From the NCBI GenBank assembly GCA_015523725.1, contig WAJV01000086.1, forward strand, positions 1 through 51,423: a stretch of DNA of 51,423 nucleotides, read 5' to 3'. Of this stretch, positions 38,376-48,661 are shown one piece after another. Under the pieces are notes generated by a model. It worked only from the letters and a program-made list of their open reading frames with translations. It did not search any database and was not told where the DNA came from. Numbering within the stretch: position 1 is the first letter of the stretch; every line of letters starts with the position of its first letter. This DNA comes from Candidatus Geothermarchaeota archaeon (GTDB taxonomy: Archaea; Thermoproteota; Nitrososphaeria; Geothermarchaeales; JDFR-13). The position numbers and the translations under genes are program-made.

Positions 38376-40133
38376 TTATTCAATCTTCCTTCTTTGTTGT
38401 TTAAACATCTCTATTAACTCTTTCTCTGTAGTAGCGTCTTCTGGACTTTTGTCATCCCTATATCTTCCTGTGAATCGTGGGAATCTTAGTGCTAATCCCG
38501 CTCCCTCCTGGAAAACATTGTATGCTGCTCTATGCACTGGGCTTAGTGTAATTTCGGCAGCCTGTATCTCGAGTACAATTTTAGGCTCAACCCAATAATC
38601 AGGCTCCATACCTGACTCCACTCTTGCTGGTCTTTTATCTCTCAATAATGGTTTTAATATCTTATTCATATATGCTATGTCTTCATCCTTAAATCCTGTC
38701 CCTACTTTACATACTGACCTAAATATATCATTATCTGGGTCATAAACTGCCATTAGGAAGCTACTTAGGTTTCCACCCTTTCTTCCCCTACCGTATAGTG
38801 CTCCTATAACCACTAGATCTAATGTGTCTACTAGTTCTGCTCTATAGTCTCTCTTTAGCTTTATCCAGAGCCATCCCCTTGCACCTGCTTGGTATATAGA
38901 TTCGGGTCCAGCGTTTTTAATTACTAATCCCTCACACCCATTTTCTATTGCTAGTAGGAAGAAGTCCCATAATTCTTTTACGTTTTTTGGATATATTAGT
39001 TCAGATGGCTTTATCCACTCCGATTCTTCGATAATTTCTTCGAGGATTTTTCTTCTTTCTGGGAATGGTTTTTTCATTAGGTTCTCTCCATTCAAGTAGA
39101 CTATATCAAATACCCTTAGTGTTACAGGTATCTCCTTTATCATTTTCTCTATGTCGTATTTTCTTTTCCTACGCATTAGTTCTTGGAATGGCCTGAATTC
39201 ACCGGTGTTTTTATCTATTGCCACTGCTTCTCCTTCTATTATGACTTTGTTTGCCTTGACTGATTTTTTCACCGTCTCAACTACATCTGGGAATTGGTAT
39301 GTAATGTTTTCCAGTCGTCTACTAAATATTAATACGTTATCCTGATCTTTGTGGATTTGCATTCTTTCACCATCGTATTTGAAGTCTGCGGCTAATTGTC
39401 CATTTGTTTTTTCCCATGCCTCCTCTGGGCTTTTAACTCTTTCAGCTAACATGGGTCTTACTGGTATCCCTAATTTAATATCTATTTTTTTCACTCCTTC
39501 TATTCCCTTCTCATAGGCTACTTTTGTTATATATCCTATGTCTGGAACCATATTGTATGCTTCCTCGAGCACTGGTTTATATTCTCTGCTCCCGAGGTGT
39601 ATTGAGAGTGCTTCTAAAAGTGTCATATCGGCGACTCCGATTCTCATTACACCTTCTGCTATCCTAGCTATATATCTTGCTTCGAGGCCGGATGCGTCTA
39701 CTAGTAGACTGGCCAACAGCCTTATTTTATCATTTATCGAGCCTTCGCCAGATGTTTTGGATATTTTGTCTAGAGTATCATATACTCTCTTAACGTTTAG
39801 TTCTGTTGTGAAGAGCGTCATTTGTCTTTTTTTCGATATGAAGTACTCGGCCACCTTTCCTATGTCACCCAATTCATTTAGTTTTGATTCCACTTGGTTG
39901 GCGTCATATCCAGATGCCATTGATATGCTTCGAATTATTAGTTTTTCACTCATACCGAGTTCTAGGCCTACATATGGTGGATGAATTTCCCCTAATACTA
40001 GATATGATACCATCGACGCTTCATCAGGGTCAGTAATTTTTTTGTATAATTCAGCCAATATAGCCATCATATCCAGTCTTGAACTAGTGTTTTCCAGTCG
40101 CTCGAAGTATGTTACTAACTCACTGAACTTCAA
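38376..40133 (-). CDS. lig: ATP-dependent DNA ligase
   Basis: AADFKYDGERMQIHKD adenylation motif; EGLVIKN; WIKLKRDY. Confidence 0.97.
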   Translation of the reverse strand: MKFSELVTYFERLENTSSRLDMMAILAELYKKITDPDEASMVSYLVLGEIHPPYVGLELGMSEKLIIRSISMASGYDANQVESKLNELGDIGKVAEYFISKKRQMTLFTTELNVKRVYDTLDKISKTSGEGSINDKIRLLASLLVDASGLEARYIARIAEGVMRIGVADMTLLEALSIHLGSREYKPVLEEAYNMVPDIGYITKVAYEKGIEGVKKIDIKLGIPVRPMLAERVKSPEEAWEKTNGQLAADFKYDGERMQIHKDQDNVLIFSRRLENITYQFPDVVETVKKSVKANKVIIEGEAVAIDKNTGEFRPFQELMRRKRKYDIEKMIKEIPVTLRVFDIVYLNGENLMKKPFPERRKILEEIIEESEWIKPSELIYPKNVKELWDFFLLAIENGCEGLVIKNAGPESIYQAGARGWLWIKLKRDYRAELVDTLDLVVIGALYGRGRKGGNLSSFLMAVYDPDNDIFRSVCKVGTGFKDEDIAYMNKILKPLLRDKRPARVESGMEPDYWVEPKIVLEIQAAEITLSPVHRAAYNVFQEGAGLALRFPRFTGRYRDDKSPEDATTEKELIEMFKQQRRKIE

Positions 40134-40291
40134 TTTATATTCACCAAATATATGTTAGGTATATTTGAAAAAATAACTTTATTAGCCGACTTTTATTTGC
40201 ACTTTTAATTAAATGGTTATTGAGTTAGAAGTGTCCTGAGTCACAATTGTTTATAAACATAATTATGTTTTAGAGTTTATTTGAGGTAAAG

Positions 40292-41575
40292 ATGCAGGAG
40301 GAAGTATATGGTTTATTTCTGGCAGCGGCCGTTATTTTTGTCGGATTTTTGGGTGCTTTTCTTCTTAATAGGAAGAATATTCCAGATGCTATATTCCTAA
40401 TTGGATTTGGATATATATTGGGTCATTATTCTGGATGGCTTGATCCGAATCAGTTTTCAAGCATAGCTGGCTACATAGGTGCATTGGCGTTAATAGCTAT
40501 TATGTTTGAGAGTAGTTTAGATATAGATCTGAATGAATTGCTCATATCTGCTAAACCTGCCTTGATTATGGCTTTCGGAGGCTTTATTGTCTCTACTTTG
40601 GTAACATTTTTCATCCTTTATTATGGTTTCAATTTCTTTCCTGAGAATCCATTATACAGTATCTTAGTTGGAACTATTGTGGGTGGGGGTAGTGGCGCCG
40701 TCATAGCTAGTATTGCTCCTAGAATATCTATACCTAGTAGTCTTCAGCTTGCCCTAAGCCTTGAGAGTGTATTGACGGATGTTTTTGTTATAGTTTTTAC
40801 TCTGACTATTTTGTCTATAGTTAAGAATCAGGTTCTGGGTGGTACTACTGCGATATCGATACCTGATGTTGCAGGGCAGATTGCCGCTAAGTTCTCGACG
40901 AGCTTGGTATTAGGATTTATAGGTGGAATTATTTTATCTAATTTGATTTTTAGGTTCAAGAAAGAACAACATATTTATGTCATGACTTTTGCATATTTAA
41001 TAATGTTGTATGCTGGTGCGGAGTTTGTTGGTGGTAGTGGGGCTATTACTATATTAACTGCTGGGATAATCTTGGCTAATCTCGCTTATTTACCTCAATT
41101 TATGGCTGGGAGTAATATAGTTGATGTAGTAAGATATCAATTATTTAGCATGGAGTCCACACACGCGGAATTAACGTTATTAATTAGGGTTTTCTTTTTC
41201 GTCGAGGTTGGATTAATACTGGATTTAAGTAATGTTTTTCTGTTGATGGTTTCGCTTTTATTATCTTTCGCCTTATTGATTGCTAGATATCCATTGGCTT
41301 ACTATATTAGTCGAGGATTGGGTTTTCGGAGGAAGACTGGTATTGCCGCGTCGGTGGCAAGTGTTTTTTATGCTAGGGGTTTGGCGGCTGCTGTAATGGC
41401 TATCTTTGTTTCTCAGGCTACTGTTACTTCGGCTGGTTCGGAGGTGCCACTTGTCCCTCCGTCTATTAGTGCCTCTATATTAACGATAGCGTCAGCGGTA
41501 ATCTTATTTACGAATATTATATTGACTATAGGGGTTATTCTTCTAAAGGAGAAGGCTAAAGAACTTTTGATTTAG
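40292..41575 (+). CDS. CPA-family Na+/H+ antiporter
   Basis: 427 aa, about 12 hydrophobic segments; GGGSGAVIASIAPR, ESVLTDVFVI. Confidence 0.88.
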   Translation: MQEEVYGLFLAAAVIFVGFLGAFLLNRKNIPDAIFLIGFGYILGHYSGWLDPNQFSSIAGYIGALALIAIMFESSLDIDLNELLISAKPALIMAFGGFIVSTLVTFFILYYGFNFFPENPLYSILVGTIVGGGSGAVIASIAPRISIPSSLQLALSLESVLTDVFVIVFTLTILSIVKNQVLGGTTAISIPDVAGQIAAKFSTSLVLGFIGGIILSNLIFRFKKEQHIYVMTFAYLIMLYAGAEFVGGSGAITILTAGIILANLAYLPQFMAGSNIVDVVRYQLFSMESTHAELTLLIRVFFFVEVGLILDLSNVFLLMVSLLLSFALLIARYPLAYYISRGLGFRRKTGIAASVASVFYARGLAAAVMAIFVSQATVTSAGSEVPLVPPSISASILTIASAVILFTNIILTIGVILLKEKAKELLI

Positions 41576-41637
41576 TTAATTCTAATGTATTAATTCTATT
41601 TATTCAGATTTTTTATAAAGAGTGGATTTGGGGACTA

Positions 41638-42210
41638 TCAGTAGTATATTAGACGAAGTTCCTCTAGTTCATTACGTAGTTTTTCTATTGCTGTATAGAT
41701 ATATTTTTCTCCTCTAGCTCCTGTACATACTATTTTCCCGCTGGCGAATAGGAGAATAACTACTTTTGGGTCTCTCATGCTATATATTAATCCAGGGAAT
41801 TCTTCTGGTTCATATATTGCAAATTCGAATGTTTCAGCAGCTTTTTCTAAGTCGATTAACCCTTTTAGATTCCCTGATGCAACTACATTCTCAATCTTTA
41901 CATTCGGTTTAGCGTCTTTTATGATTCTTTTTGATATTAATGTTTTTATTAGTTTATCTACTGCTTTGTATACGTCTTCCTCCGCTTTGGCGCCTGTTAT
42001 CACCATATTTCCAGATCCGAAAATTAATATAGCCGTTTTCGGTCTATTCAATCTGAACACAAGTCCTGGGAATCTTTTTGGATCATATTCCGCCTGGGGA
42101 ATTTTTTCTAGAATTCTCCTTAAATTTATTTCCTGATTTAGTTTTACTGTTGCTACCACATTTACTATCTTGATTTCCGGCTCTGGTCTAGGAATTAAAC
42201 CATCTGGCAT
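41638..42210 (-). CDS. tbp: TATA-box-binding protein
   Basis: Two direct repeats: FPGLVFRLNRPKTAILIFGSGNMVITGAK / FPGLIYSMRDPKVVILLFASGKIVCTGAR. Confidence 0.97.
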   Translation of the reverse strand: MPDGLIPRPEPEIKIVNVVATVKLNQEINLRRILEKIPQAEYDPKRFPGLVFRLNRPKTAILIFGSGNMVITGAKAEEDVYKAVDKLIKTLISKRIIKDAKPNVKIENVVASGNLKGLIDLEKAAETFEFAIYEPEEFPGLIYSMRDPKVVILLFASGKIVCTGARGEKYIYTAIEKLRNELEELRLIYY

Positions 42211-42287
42211 TAATCACACCTCATTAATCGATTGAAATGAAGATTAAGACTAGATAAAGTGAAATTTAAAATAGTATATAAATTAAT

Positions 42288-42860
42288 TTATATATAATTT
42301 GATTCCCCCTCCTCCTTTCCCTCCTCTTTGAAGATTTCCTGTGCTTCCATTATTATAAACAATGTAAATATAATTATTATCGTTAGGTAATTATATGGAG
42401 GTTTAAAGATTCTTGTTATAATTCCAAGCTGGGGAATTATCATTATGACCTTTCCGACTACGTCATTCTCCCTAACTAAGAAGGGATCTGGCGCATAATT
42501 TGCATCTCCTTTGGTTCTGAAGGTCAGAGGGTTTGTTTTTACTATTTCTATTATTCTGTGGACTATGCAATGCCCTGATTCACATGATTGGTTGGGATAG
42601 TTGGGGTTTTTGAATACTATTATGTCCCCTACTTTTAGTGTATGCGGGTCGACTCCTTGTACAATTATTAAGTCGTTTATATTTATGGTTGGTCTCATAC
42701 TCCCTGATACGACAACCATTATTGGTGTGTCTGTGTTTAAGGCTAATTTTAGACCTCCCGTAAATATTATATATAATCCTATTACCAAGACTATTAGAAC
42801 CACTATTTCCTTTAATAATTTCTTATATCTCGTATCTTCTTCCGTCGTCTTTACCACCAT
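42288..42860 (-). CDS. archaeal signal peptidase I
   Basis: VVSGSMRPTININDLIIV, GDIIVFKNPNYPNQSC, GHCIVHRI. Confidence 0.9.
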   Translation of the reverse strand: MVVKTTEEDTRYKKLLKEIVVLIVLVIGLYIIFTGGLKLALNTDTPIMVVVSGSMRPTININDLIIVQGVDPHTLKVGDIIVFKNPNYPNQSCESGHCIVHRIIEIVKTNPLTFRTKGDANYAPDPFLVRENDVVGKVIMIIPQLGIITRIFKPPYNYLTIIIIFTLFIIMEAQEIFKEEGKEEGESNYI

Positions 42861-42949
42861 AATAATTGATACTTAGTATCAGTATACCTCTATTTTGATT
42901 GATTATTATATTTATGTATTAATTTATGTAATTTGGTAACGTGAGTAAA

Positions 42950-43249
42950 TTAAATCATTGCTCTACTAGTCAATATAGTTATTATTAATAGGCCCCAACC
43001 AATTATTAAGATGATTTTTACCCACTTTTTAGCTGCTTCAATCATCTCCAGGATGAGGTATAATGCTGTGAGGCTTATTAGGAATGATATTGCCTCACCG
43101 TAAGTAGCTGCATAGTCTGGATGTCCTTTAAATAATGTGTTTTCTAGTAAGAATGCTATGGCATTGCGTAAGAAGTAATATATTGCATATAGAAAGTTTA
43201 CTATTTGTTCGGGAGATATTTGGGGGATTGGTAATGCCATAATATACAC
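42950..43249 (-). CDS. small membrane protein
   Basis: 99 aa ORF with hydrophobic segments. Confidence 0.55.
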   Translation of the reverse strand: MYIMALPIPQISPEQIVNFLYAIYYFLRNAIAFLLENTLFKGHPDYAATYGEAISFLISLTALYLILEMIEAAKKWVKIILIIGWGLLIITILTSRAMI

Positions 43250-43358
43250 CTCAATTTTATTGAATGAATTCTATCCAATAAATTAAGGATGTAGTAATAT
43301 TTAACTTAAATTAGTTGTCTACGTGGATATCTATTTTTAAGTTACATTTATTAGGAAT

Positions 43359-43874
43359 TTATCTTGGGAAGAATACCTTTATTATTAATGCTATTAAAGA
43401 GATTGTTGTGATTAATATACCTAAGTTCCTAATCCTATTTTCTGGTATAGATAATTTCTCTACATTTATTTTTATTATTAGAGTTATGGAGTGTAATGTG
43501 GGGTTCTTAATTTGTATTATATATATTCCGTCACGCCCAGCTTTTATTGTTATGTTTTGAGTATGGCTTACATTGGCTGGCCCCCATACTATTCTTTCAT
43601 TGGACCCTATGTTTGGGAATTCACCACTTACGTCTATTTTAGGTATTGAACTTATTACTACGATATCTGTGAAGCTCTCTGGCTCCATTACTGTTATGCT
43701 AAACTTTATTTCATCTCCTTTTTTCATGTGGTAGTTATATATTTTCATATAGTATTTATCCAGGGTTATTAATTCATTTTTTGAATATATCAGTCTAACT
43801 ATTTGGTTTGCGCCAATATATATTGAGGCGCCTAGAATCGCTATTATAAATATTAATAACGTGGTTTTGTTCAT
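43359..43874 (-). CDS. membrane-anchored extracytoplasmic protein, unknown function
   Basis: N- and C-terminal hydrophobic segments flank a polar domain. Confidence 0.55.
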   Translation of the reverse strand: MNKTTLLIFIIAILGASIYIGANQIVRLIYSKNELITLDKYYMKIYNYHMKKGDEIKFSITVMEPESFTDIVVISSIPKIDVSGEFPNIGSNERIVWGPANVSHTQNITIKAGRDGIYIIQIKNPTLHSITLIIKINVEKLSIPENRIRNLGILITTISLIALIIKVFFPR

Positions 43875-43983
43875 TCTGGGTCTAAGAGGTATATATTACT
43901 CCTTAAGACTTAAATTTAAATTTATGTTGTATTAACAGAAATAATTTTGTTTGGTAATGGTTTGGGGGGATGGTGGATAATTA

Positions 43984-45033
43984 ATGGGATTAGCTAAATA
44001 TGTATCATATAGAGTTGTGAATGCATTAATTATTTTGTTTTTCGTCCTATTAATAACTGCCTTCCTGATGAATAAATATATGGAAGATACTATCAAGACT
44101 GATATCGAGAATCGGATTCAACAGGAGGTTTATAGAAATCCCAAATATGCTAGGTTATCAACGGAGCAAAAGGAGCAAATAGCCGCTCAGAAAAGAGCTT
44201 TTTATTATGCTAAATATGGTCTTGACCAACCATATATTATTAGGGTTCTTTATCGTGCTTACGATGCGATGACCTTTAACTTTGGTAAGGCTGTGACTCT
44301 GAGGAGTTCATCTGGTTCATCTTATGTTACTGATATCATTTTGGAGGCTTTGCCTAGGACTATATTGTTGTTTACGACCGCCACTATAATAAACATTATT
44401 CTTGGGATTTTCTTGGGGATGAAAGCAGCTTCAAATATTGGTTCTTTGTTGGATAGAAGTATATCTACATTTGCGATGTTTACATATAGTCTTCCGATGT
44501 GGTGGACCGGTATATTATTTATATTACTGTTTTCTTATATGCTAAATCTATTTCCAAGTGGGGGAATGATAAGTGTTCCTCCGCCATCCGGAATTATGCA
44601 TTATGTAGATATTCTTTGGCATATGGCTTTACCCTTAATCACCATAGTGTTCGTTAGTTTTGGCGGATGGGCTTATATGACCCGGAGTATCGTTACAAAT
44701 GTCTTAACTGAGGATTTTGTGATTACGGCTAAGGCTAAAGGTGTTCCTGAGAGGAAGATTCTATATGGGCATGTATTGAGGACTGCCAGCCCGCCTATTG
44801 TTACGTCTATAGTATTATCTATATTGGGTTCCCTTAGTGGAGCTATTATTACTGAGGCCGTCTTCTCATGGCCTGGTATTGGCCGACTCTATTGGATGGC
44901 TATTAGTAGTGGTGATATGCCAGTCGTCCTGGGCTTAGTATATATTACGACGTTTTTGTATGTATTTGCTGTGCTTATATTAGATTTGGTATATGGTTTG
45001 TTGGATCCGAGGGTTAAGGTCGGTACAGTGTAG
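43984..45033 (+). CDS. peptide/oligosaccharide-type ABC transporter permease (DppB-like)
   Basis: ITAKAKGVPERKILYGHVLRTASPPIVTSI...TEAVFSWPGIGRL. Confidence 0.93.
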   Translation: MGLAKYVSYRVVNALIILFFVLLITAFLMNKYMEDTIKTDIENRIQQEVYRNPKYARLSTEQKEQIAAQKRAFYYAKYGLDQPYIIRVLYRAYDAMTFNFGKAVTLRSSSGSSYVTDIILEALPRTILLFTTATIINIILGIFLGMKAASNIGSLLDRSISTFAMFTYSLPMWWTGILFILLFSYMLNLFPSGGMISVPPPSGIMHYVDILWHMALPLITIVFVSFGGWAYMTRSIVTNVLTEDFVITAKAKGVPERKILYGHVLRTASPPIVTSIVLSILGSLSGAIITEAVFSWPGIGRLYWMAISSGDMPVVLGLVYITTFLYVFAVLILDLVYGLLDPRVKVGTV

Positions 45034-45051
45034 CTTGTTTAGGAGGTCTGT

Positions 45052-46467
45052 TTGGGGATGTATGTTCTTGGATGGAGAGGGGTTATTAGAGAGTTCTTTA
45101 GGTATAAGAGTGGAGTGGTAGGATTTGCTTTGCTTATGTTTTTAGTTGGTTTAGCAATATTTGCTCCGCTTCTGGCTCCTGAACCAATATTCTATAACTG
45201 GTATGTTCCTACTTATTGGTCGCAGCAGACTTTGCCTAAAGCTGCTCCCCCTGAGTGGATTAATTCATTTTCTGATAAAAAATTTGCTGTTAGGCAGGTT
45301 CTTGACCCCATTAATTCTTATGAGTCTCCCTCGGCCTATAACTTCACATTTATCTATAATTATCAGTATGATATACCTACTTATGATATTTACTTTGAGA
45401 TAGATAGTTCTATTGCTAATAATAGTAAAATGCTTATGTTGGTGGATTTGATTAGACCCGATGGTAATAAAATTGTTAGGTTGATTGACTTAAAGATTGA
45501 TCAGCCGTTTGTAAGGATATCTTTGAGGAGTCTTGAGGAAAGCATAAGAAAGATCTTTGGTTTCGGATTAGCATATGAGTCCGAGGAAACTAGGAAGAAT
45601 ATTACTGAGCGTGGCTTACTCAAGGTGCTTAACCCGATGAACGTTATATTTAGTTCCACAGGTGAGGGCATTGTATTCGGGAAGACGAAACCCCTCAAAG
45701 GTCGTTACCAATTTAATGTAGTGATATTTAAAATAAATCCATCTAATAAAGTTAATCAAATCAAAATGATCGTAACTGGTAGCGTATATGGATTGCTTGG
45801 TACTGATGCATTGGGTAGAGACCTATTTGGTGGAGTTGTCTGGGGATCTAGGATAGCCCTTATAATAGGGCTGGGTGTAGCTATATTAAGTACGTTAATC
45901 GGCGTAGTCTATGGAACTATTAGTGCTTATGTAGGTGGCTGGGTTGATGAGGCTCTTCAGAGGATCCAAGAATTCGTTATATCTATTCCTGTCTTACCTA
46001 TATTGCTGATTATGGCTTATGTCCTCTCTCCCACTGTATGGAACTTAATATTTTTATTGGTTATCTTCTCTTGGCCTGGTCCTGTTAAAACGATTAGGAG
46101 TATGGCGCTACAGATTAGAGAGCAACTATATGTATTAAGCGCTAAAGCTATTGGGCTATCTACTTGGAGAGTTATAACTAGGTATATTTTGCCACAAATC
46201 TTACCATATACTTTTGCATTAGTGGCTTTCTCTGTTCCTGGTGCCATACTGACTGAGGCTGGTGTTAGTTTTCTGTTAGGTAGTCAAGGTACTTTGGAGG
46301 TTACTTGGGGGAGGATTCTTAATGATGCTGAGAAGTACTCGGCTGTGTTGACTGGTATGTGGTGGTGGGTTATTCCGCCTGGTCTGATGATTGCTTTAGC
46401 TGGGTTGGCTTTTGTGTTGGTTGGTAATGCATTGGATAGGGTTCTTAATCCTAGATTAATTAGGTAG
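45052..46467 (+). CDS. ABC transporter permease (DppC-like) with large insert
   Basis: LLGTDALGRDLFGGVVWGSRIALIIGLGVA; VLSAKAIGLSTWRVITRYILPQI. Confidence 0.93.
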   Translation: MGMYVLGWRGVIREFFRYKSGVVGFALLMFLVGLAIFAPLLAPEPIFYNWYVPTYWSQQTLPKAAPPEWINSFSDKKFAVRQVLDPINSYESPSAYNFTFIYNYQYDIPTYDIYFEIDSSIANNSKMLMLVDLIRPDGNKIVRLIDLKIDQPFVRISLRSLEESIRKIFGFGLAYESEETRKNITERGLLKVLNPMNVIFSSTGEGIVFGKTKPLKGRYQFNVVIFKINPSNKVNQIKMIVTGSVYGLLGTDALGRDLFGGVVWGSRIALIIGLGVAILSTLIGVVYGTISAYVGGWVDEALQRIQEFVISIPVLPILLIMAYVLSPTVWNLIFLLVIFSWPGPVKTIRSMALQIREQLYVLSAKAIGLSTWRVITRYILPQILPYTFALVAFSVPGAILTEAGVSFLLGSQGTLEVTWGRILNDAEKYSAVLTGMWWWVIPPGLMIALAGLAFVLVGNALDRVLNPRLIR

Positions 46468-46484
46468 GTCTTGGTGATACATGT

Positions 46485-47438
46485 ATGGAGACTATTTTAA
46501 AAGTTGAGGGATTAAAAACGTATTATTTTACGAGTACAGGAGTTGTGAAGGCTGTAGATGGCGTTAATTTTACGATGCAGAGGGGAGAATCTTTAGGGAT
46601 AGCTGGGGAATCGGGATGTGGTAAGTCTACATTGGCTTATAGTTTAATGAATTTGGTTCCGCCTCCTGGTAAAATAGTCGATGGTTCAATTATTTTGGAT
46701 GGGATGGATATAGCAAAGATGGATGAGGATTCTTTGAGGAATGAAGTAAGGTGGAAGAAGGTTGCAATGGTTTTTCAGGGTGCGATGAATGCTCTTACAC
46801 CAGTATATAAAATTGGTAAGCAGTTGGCTGAACCCTTGGTTATACATGGAAATATCTCTGAGGATGAGGCCATTGAGAAGGCTAAGGAGATATTGCCTAA
46901 GGTTGGTCTGGATCCAAATATAATTAATAGGTATCCTCATGAATTGAGTGGAGGTATGAAGCAAAGGGTTATGATTGCTATGGCTCTCATAATGAATCCA
47001 GATATTGTTATAGCTGATGAGCCTACTACTGCTTTGGACGTAATTGTTCAGGCTCAGATTCTTAATTTGCTTAAGAAGTTGAAGTGGGAGATGGGTATTA
47101 ATCTAATCTTGATATCCCACGATTTAAGTATTATGGCTGAAGTGGTTGACAGATTGATTATAATGTATGCTGGGAAGATCGTTGAGATAGGGAATAGTGA
47201 GGATGTTTTTGGAAAGCCTAATCATCCATATACACAAGGTCTATTGAATTCTATACCTAAACTTGGGACGCATGAATTAAATTATATTCCTGGTCTTCCA
47301 CCTGATTTAAGGAATCCACCAAAGGGCTGTAGGTTTGCAGATAGGTGTCCATATGTTATGGATATTTGTAGGAGAGAAGAGCCCCCTATGTTTGAGGTGG
47401 GGAATGGCCATTATTCATACTGTTGGTTGAATAGGTGA
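46485..47438 (+). CDS. ABC transporter ATP-binding protein (DppD-like)
   Basis: GESGCGKSTLAYSL, LSGGMKQRVMIAMAL, ADEPTTALDV, C-terminal oligopeptide domain. Confidence 0.95.
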   Translation: METILKVEGLKTYYFTSTGVVKAVDGVNFTMQRGESLGIAGESGCGKSTLAYSLMNLVPPPGKIVDGSIILDGMDIAKMDEDSLRNEVRWKKVAMVFQGAMNALTPVYKIGKQLAEPLVIHGNISEDEAIEKAKEILPKVGLDPNIINRYPHELSGGMKQRVMIAMALIMNPDIVIADEPTTALDVIVQAQILNLLKKLKWEMGINLILISHDLSIMAEVVDRLIIMYAGKIVEIGNSEDVFGKPNHPYTQGLLNSIPKLGTHELNYIPGLPPDLRNPPKGCRFADRCPYVMDICRREEPPMFEVGNGHYSYCWLNR

Positions 47439-48559
47439 AGTTAATGGGAAGTGTGGTCGATGTAACTGAGGGCATGTTTTTTCCTGATGAAAAGAATGTT
47501 ATGGTTGTTAGGGATTTGAGTAAATATTTTCCAGTTCGCCGTGGCTTAAGCGATGTTATTCTCCGTAGGCCAGCTAGGTTTGTCAGGGCAGTTGATCACA
47601 TTGACCTCGATATTCCTGAGGGTAAGATTCTTTCATTAGTCGGTGAATCCGGTTGTGGTAAGACTACAACTGGTATGACCTTAATTAGGTTATATGATCC
47701 AACTAGTGGAAGTATATTTTTTGAGCCCAAGGAAGAGACGTTGGATAAATTGAAGAGAGAGGTTGGCAACTTAGATATATACAATGGATATATTGATATA
47801 GCCAAGTTACCAGCTAAATACGTTAAGTTTTTAAGAACCGACATGCAGATAATTTTCCAAGACCCTTATTCTTCTTTAAACCCGACTTATAGGATATATG
47901 ATATTTTGGAAGAACCGTTGAAAGTTCATGGTATAGGGGAGTCTGAGGATGAGAGGAGGGATATGGTTTTAAAAGCCCTTGAGGAGGTTAAGCTAGTCCC
48001 CGCGGAGGACATCGCCGCTAGATTCCCGCACATGTTGTCTGGAGGGCAAAGACAGAGGGTGGCTATTGCAAGGGCGCTACTATTGAACCCTAAGTTTATT
48101 GTTGCTGATGAGCCTATAGCTATGATTGATGTATCATTGAGGGCGGAGATATTATTATCACTTATGGAGTTGAGAGATAAGCATAAAATAACAATTCTAT
48201 TTATTACCCATGACCTAACGATTGCTAACAATATTAGTGATTATATTGCAGTAATGTATTTGGGTAAGATTGTTGAGATAGGGACTCCGGATGAGATTGT
48301 TAATAATCCTCTCCACCCATATACAAAAGCTCTTATAAAGGCTATACCCATTCCTGACCCGAGTATGAGGAATAAATTAAAGGATATTTGGATTAAGGGT
48401 GAGGTACCTAGTGCAGTTAATATACCGAGTGGCTGCCGTTTCCATCCTCGATGCATGGATTATGAGTTTCATCCAGAGATACAGGAGAGGTGTAGAAATG
48501 AGGAGCCTAAGCTTATAGAGGTTGAGAAAGGCCATTATGCTGCTTGTTGGCTGTATTGA
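47435..48559 (+). CDS. ABC transporter ATP-binding protein (DppF-like)
   Basis: GESGCGKTTTGMTL, LSGGQRQRVAIARAL, GCRFHPRC. Confidence 0.95.
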   Translation: MKLMGSVVDVTEGMFFPDEKNVMVVRDLSKYFPVRRGLSDVILRRPARFVRAVDHIDLDIPEGKILSLVGESGCGKTTTGMTLIRLYDPTSGSIFFEPKEETLDKLKREVGNLDIYNGYIDIAKLPAKYVKFLRTDMQIIFQDPYSSLNPTYRIYDILEEPLKVHGIGESEDERRDMVLKALEEVKLVPAEDIAARFPHMLSGGQRQRVAIARALLLNPKFIVADEPIAMIDVSLRAEILLSLMELRDKHKITILFITHDLTIANNISDYIAVMYLGKIVEIGTPDEIVNNPLHPYTKALIKAIPIPDPSMRNKLKDIWIKGEVPSAVNIPSGCRFHPRCMDYEFHPEIQERCRNEEPKLIEVEKGHYAACWLY

Positions 48560-48661
48560 TTTAAACATTTTACAAAGAAATAGGATATTTTATTGTCTTT
48601 AGAATAATAAATAACTCTTAAATATATGTTGAATTGATTAATTTAATTTGAGGTGTAAATC

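Noticed and set aside
42288-42860. Signal peptidase with His instead of Lys as possible inactive enzyme
   Set aside because: Ser/His catalytic arrangement is the normal archaeal/ER-type signal peptidase form.
45501-45698. Short minus-strand ORF within the permease gene
   Set aside because: Fully antisense to a strong CDS with no RBS or motif support.
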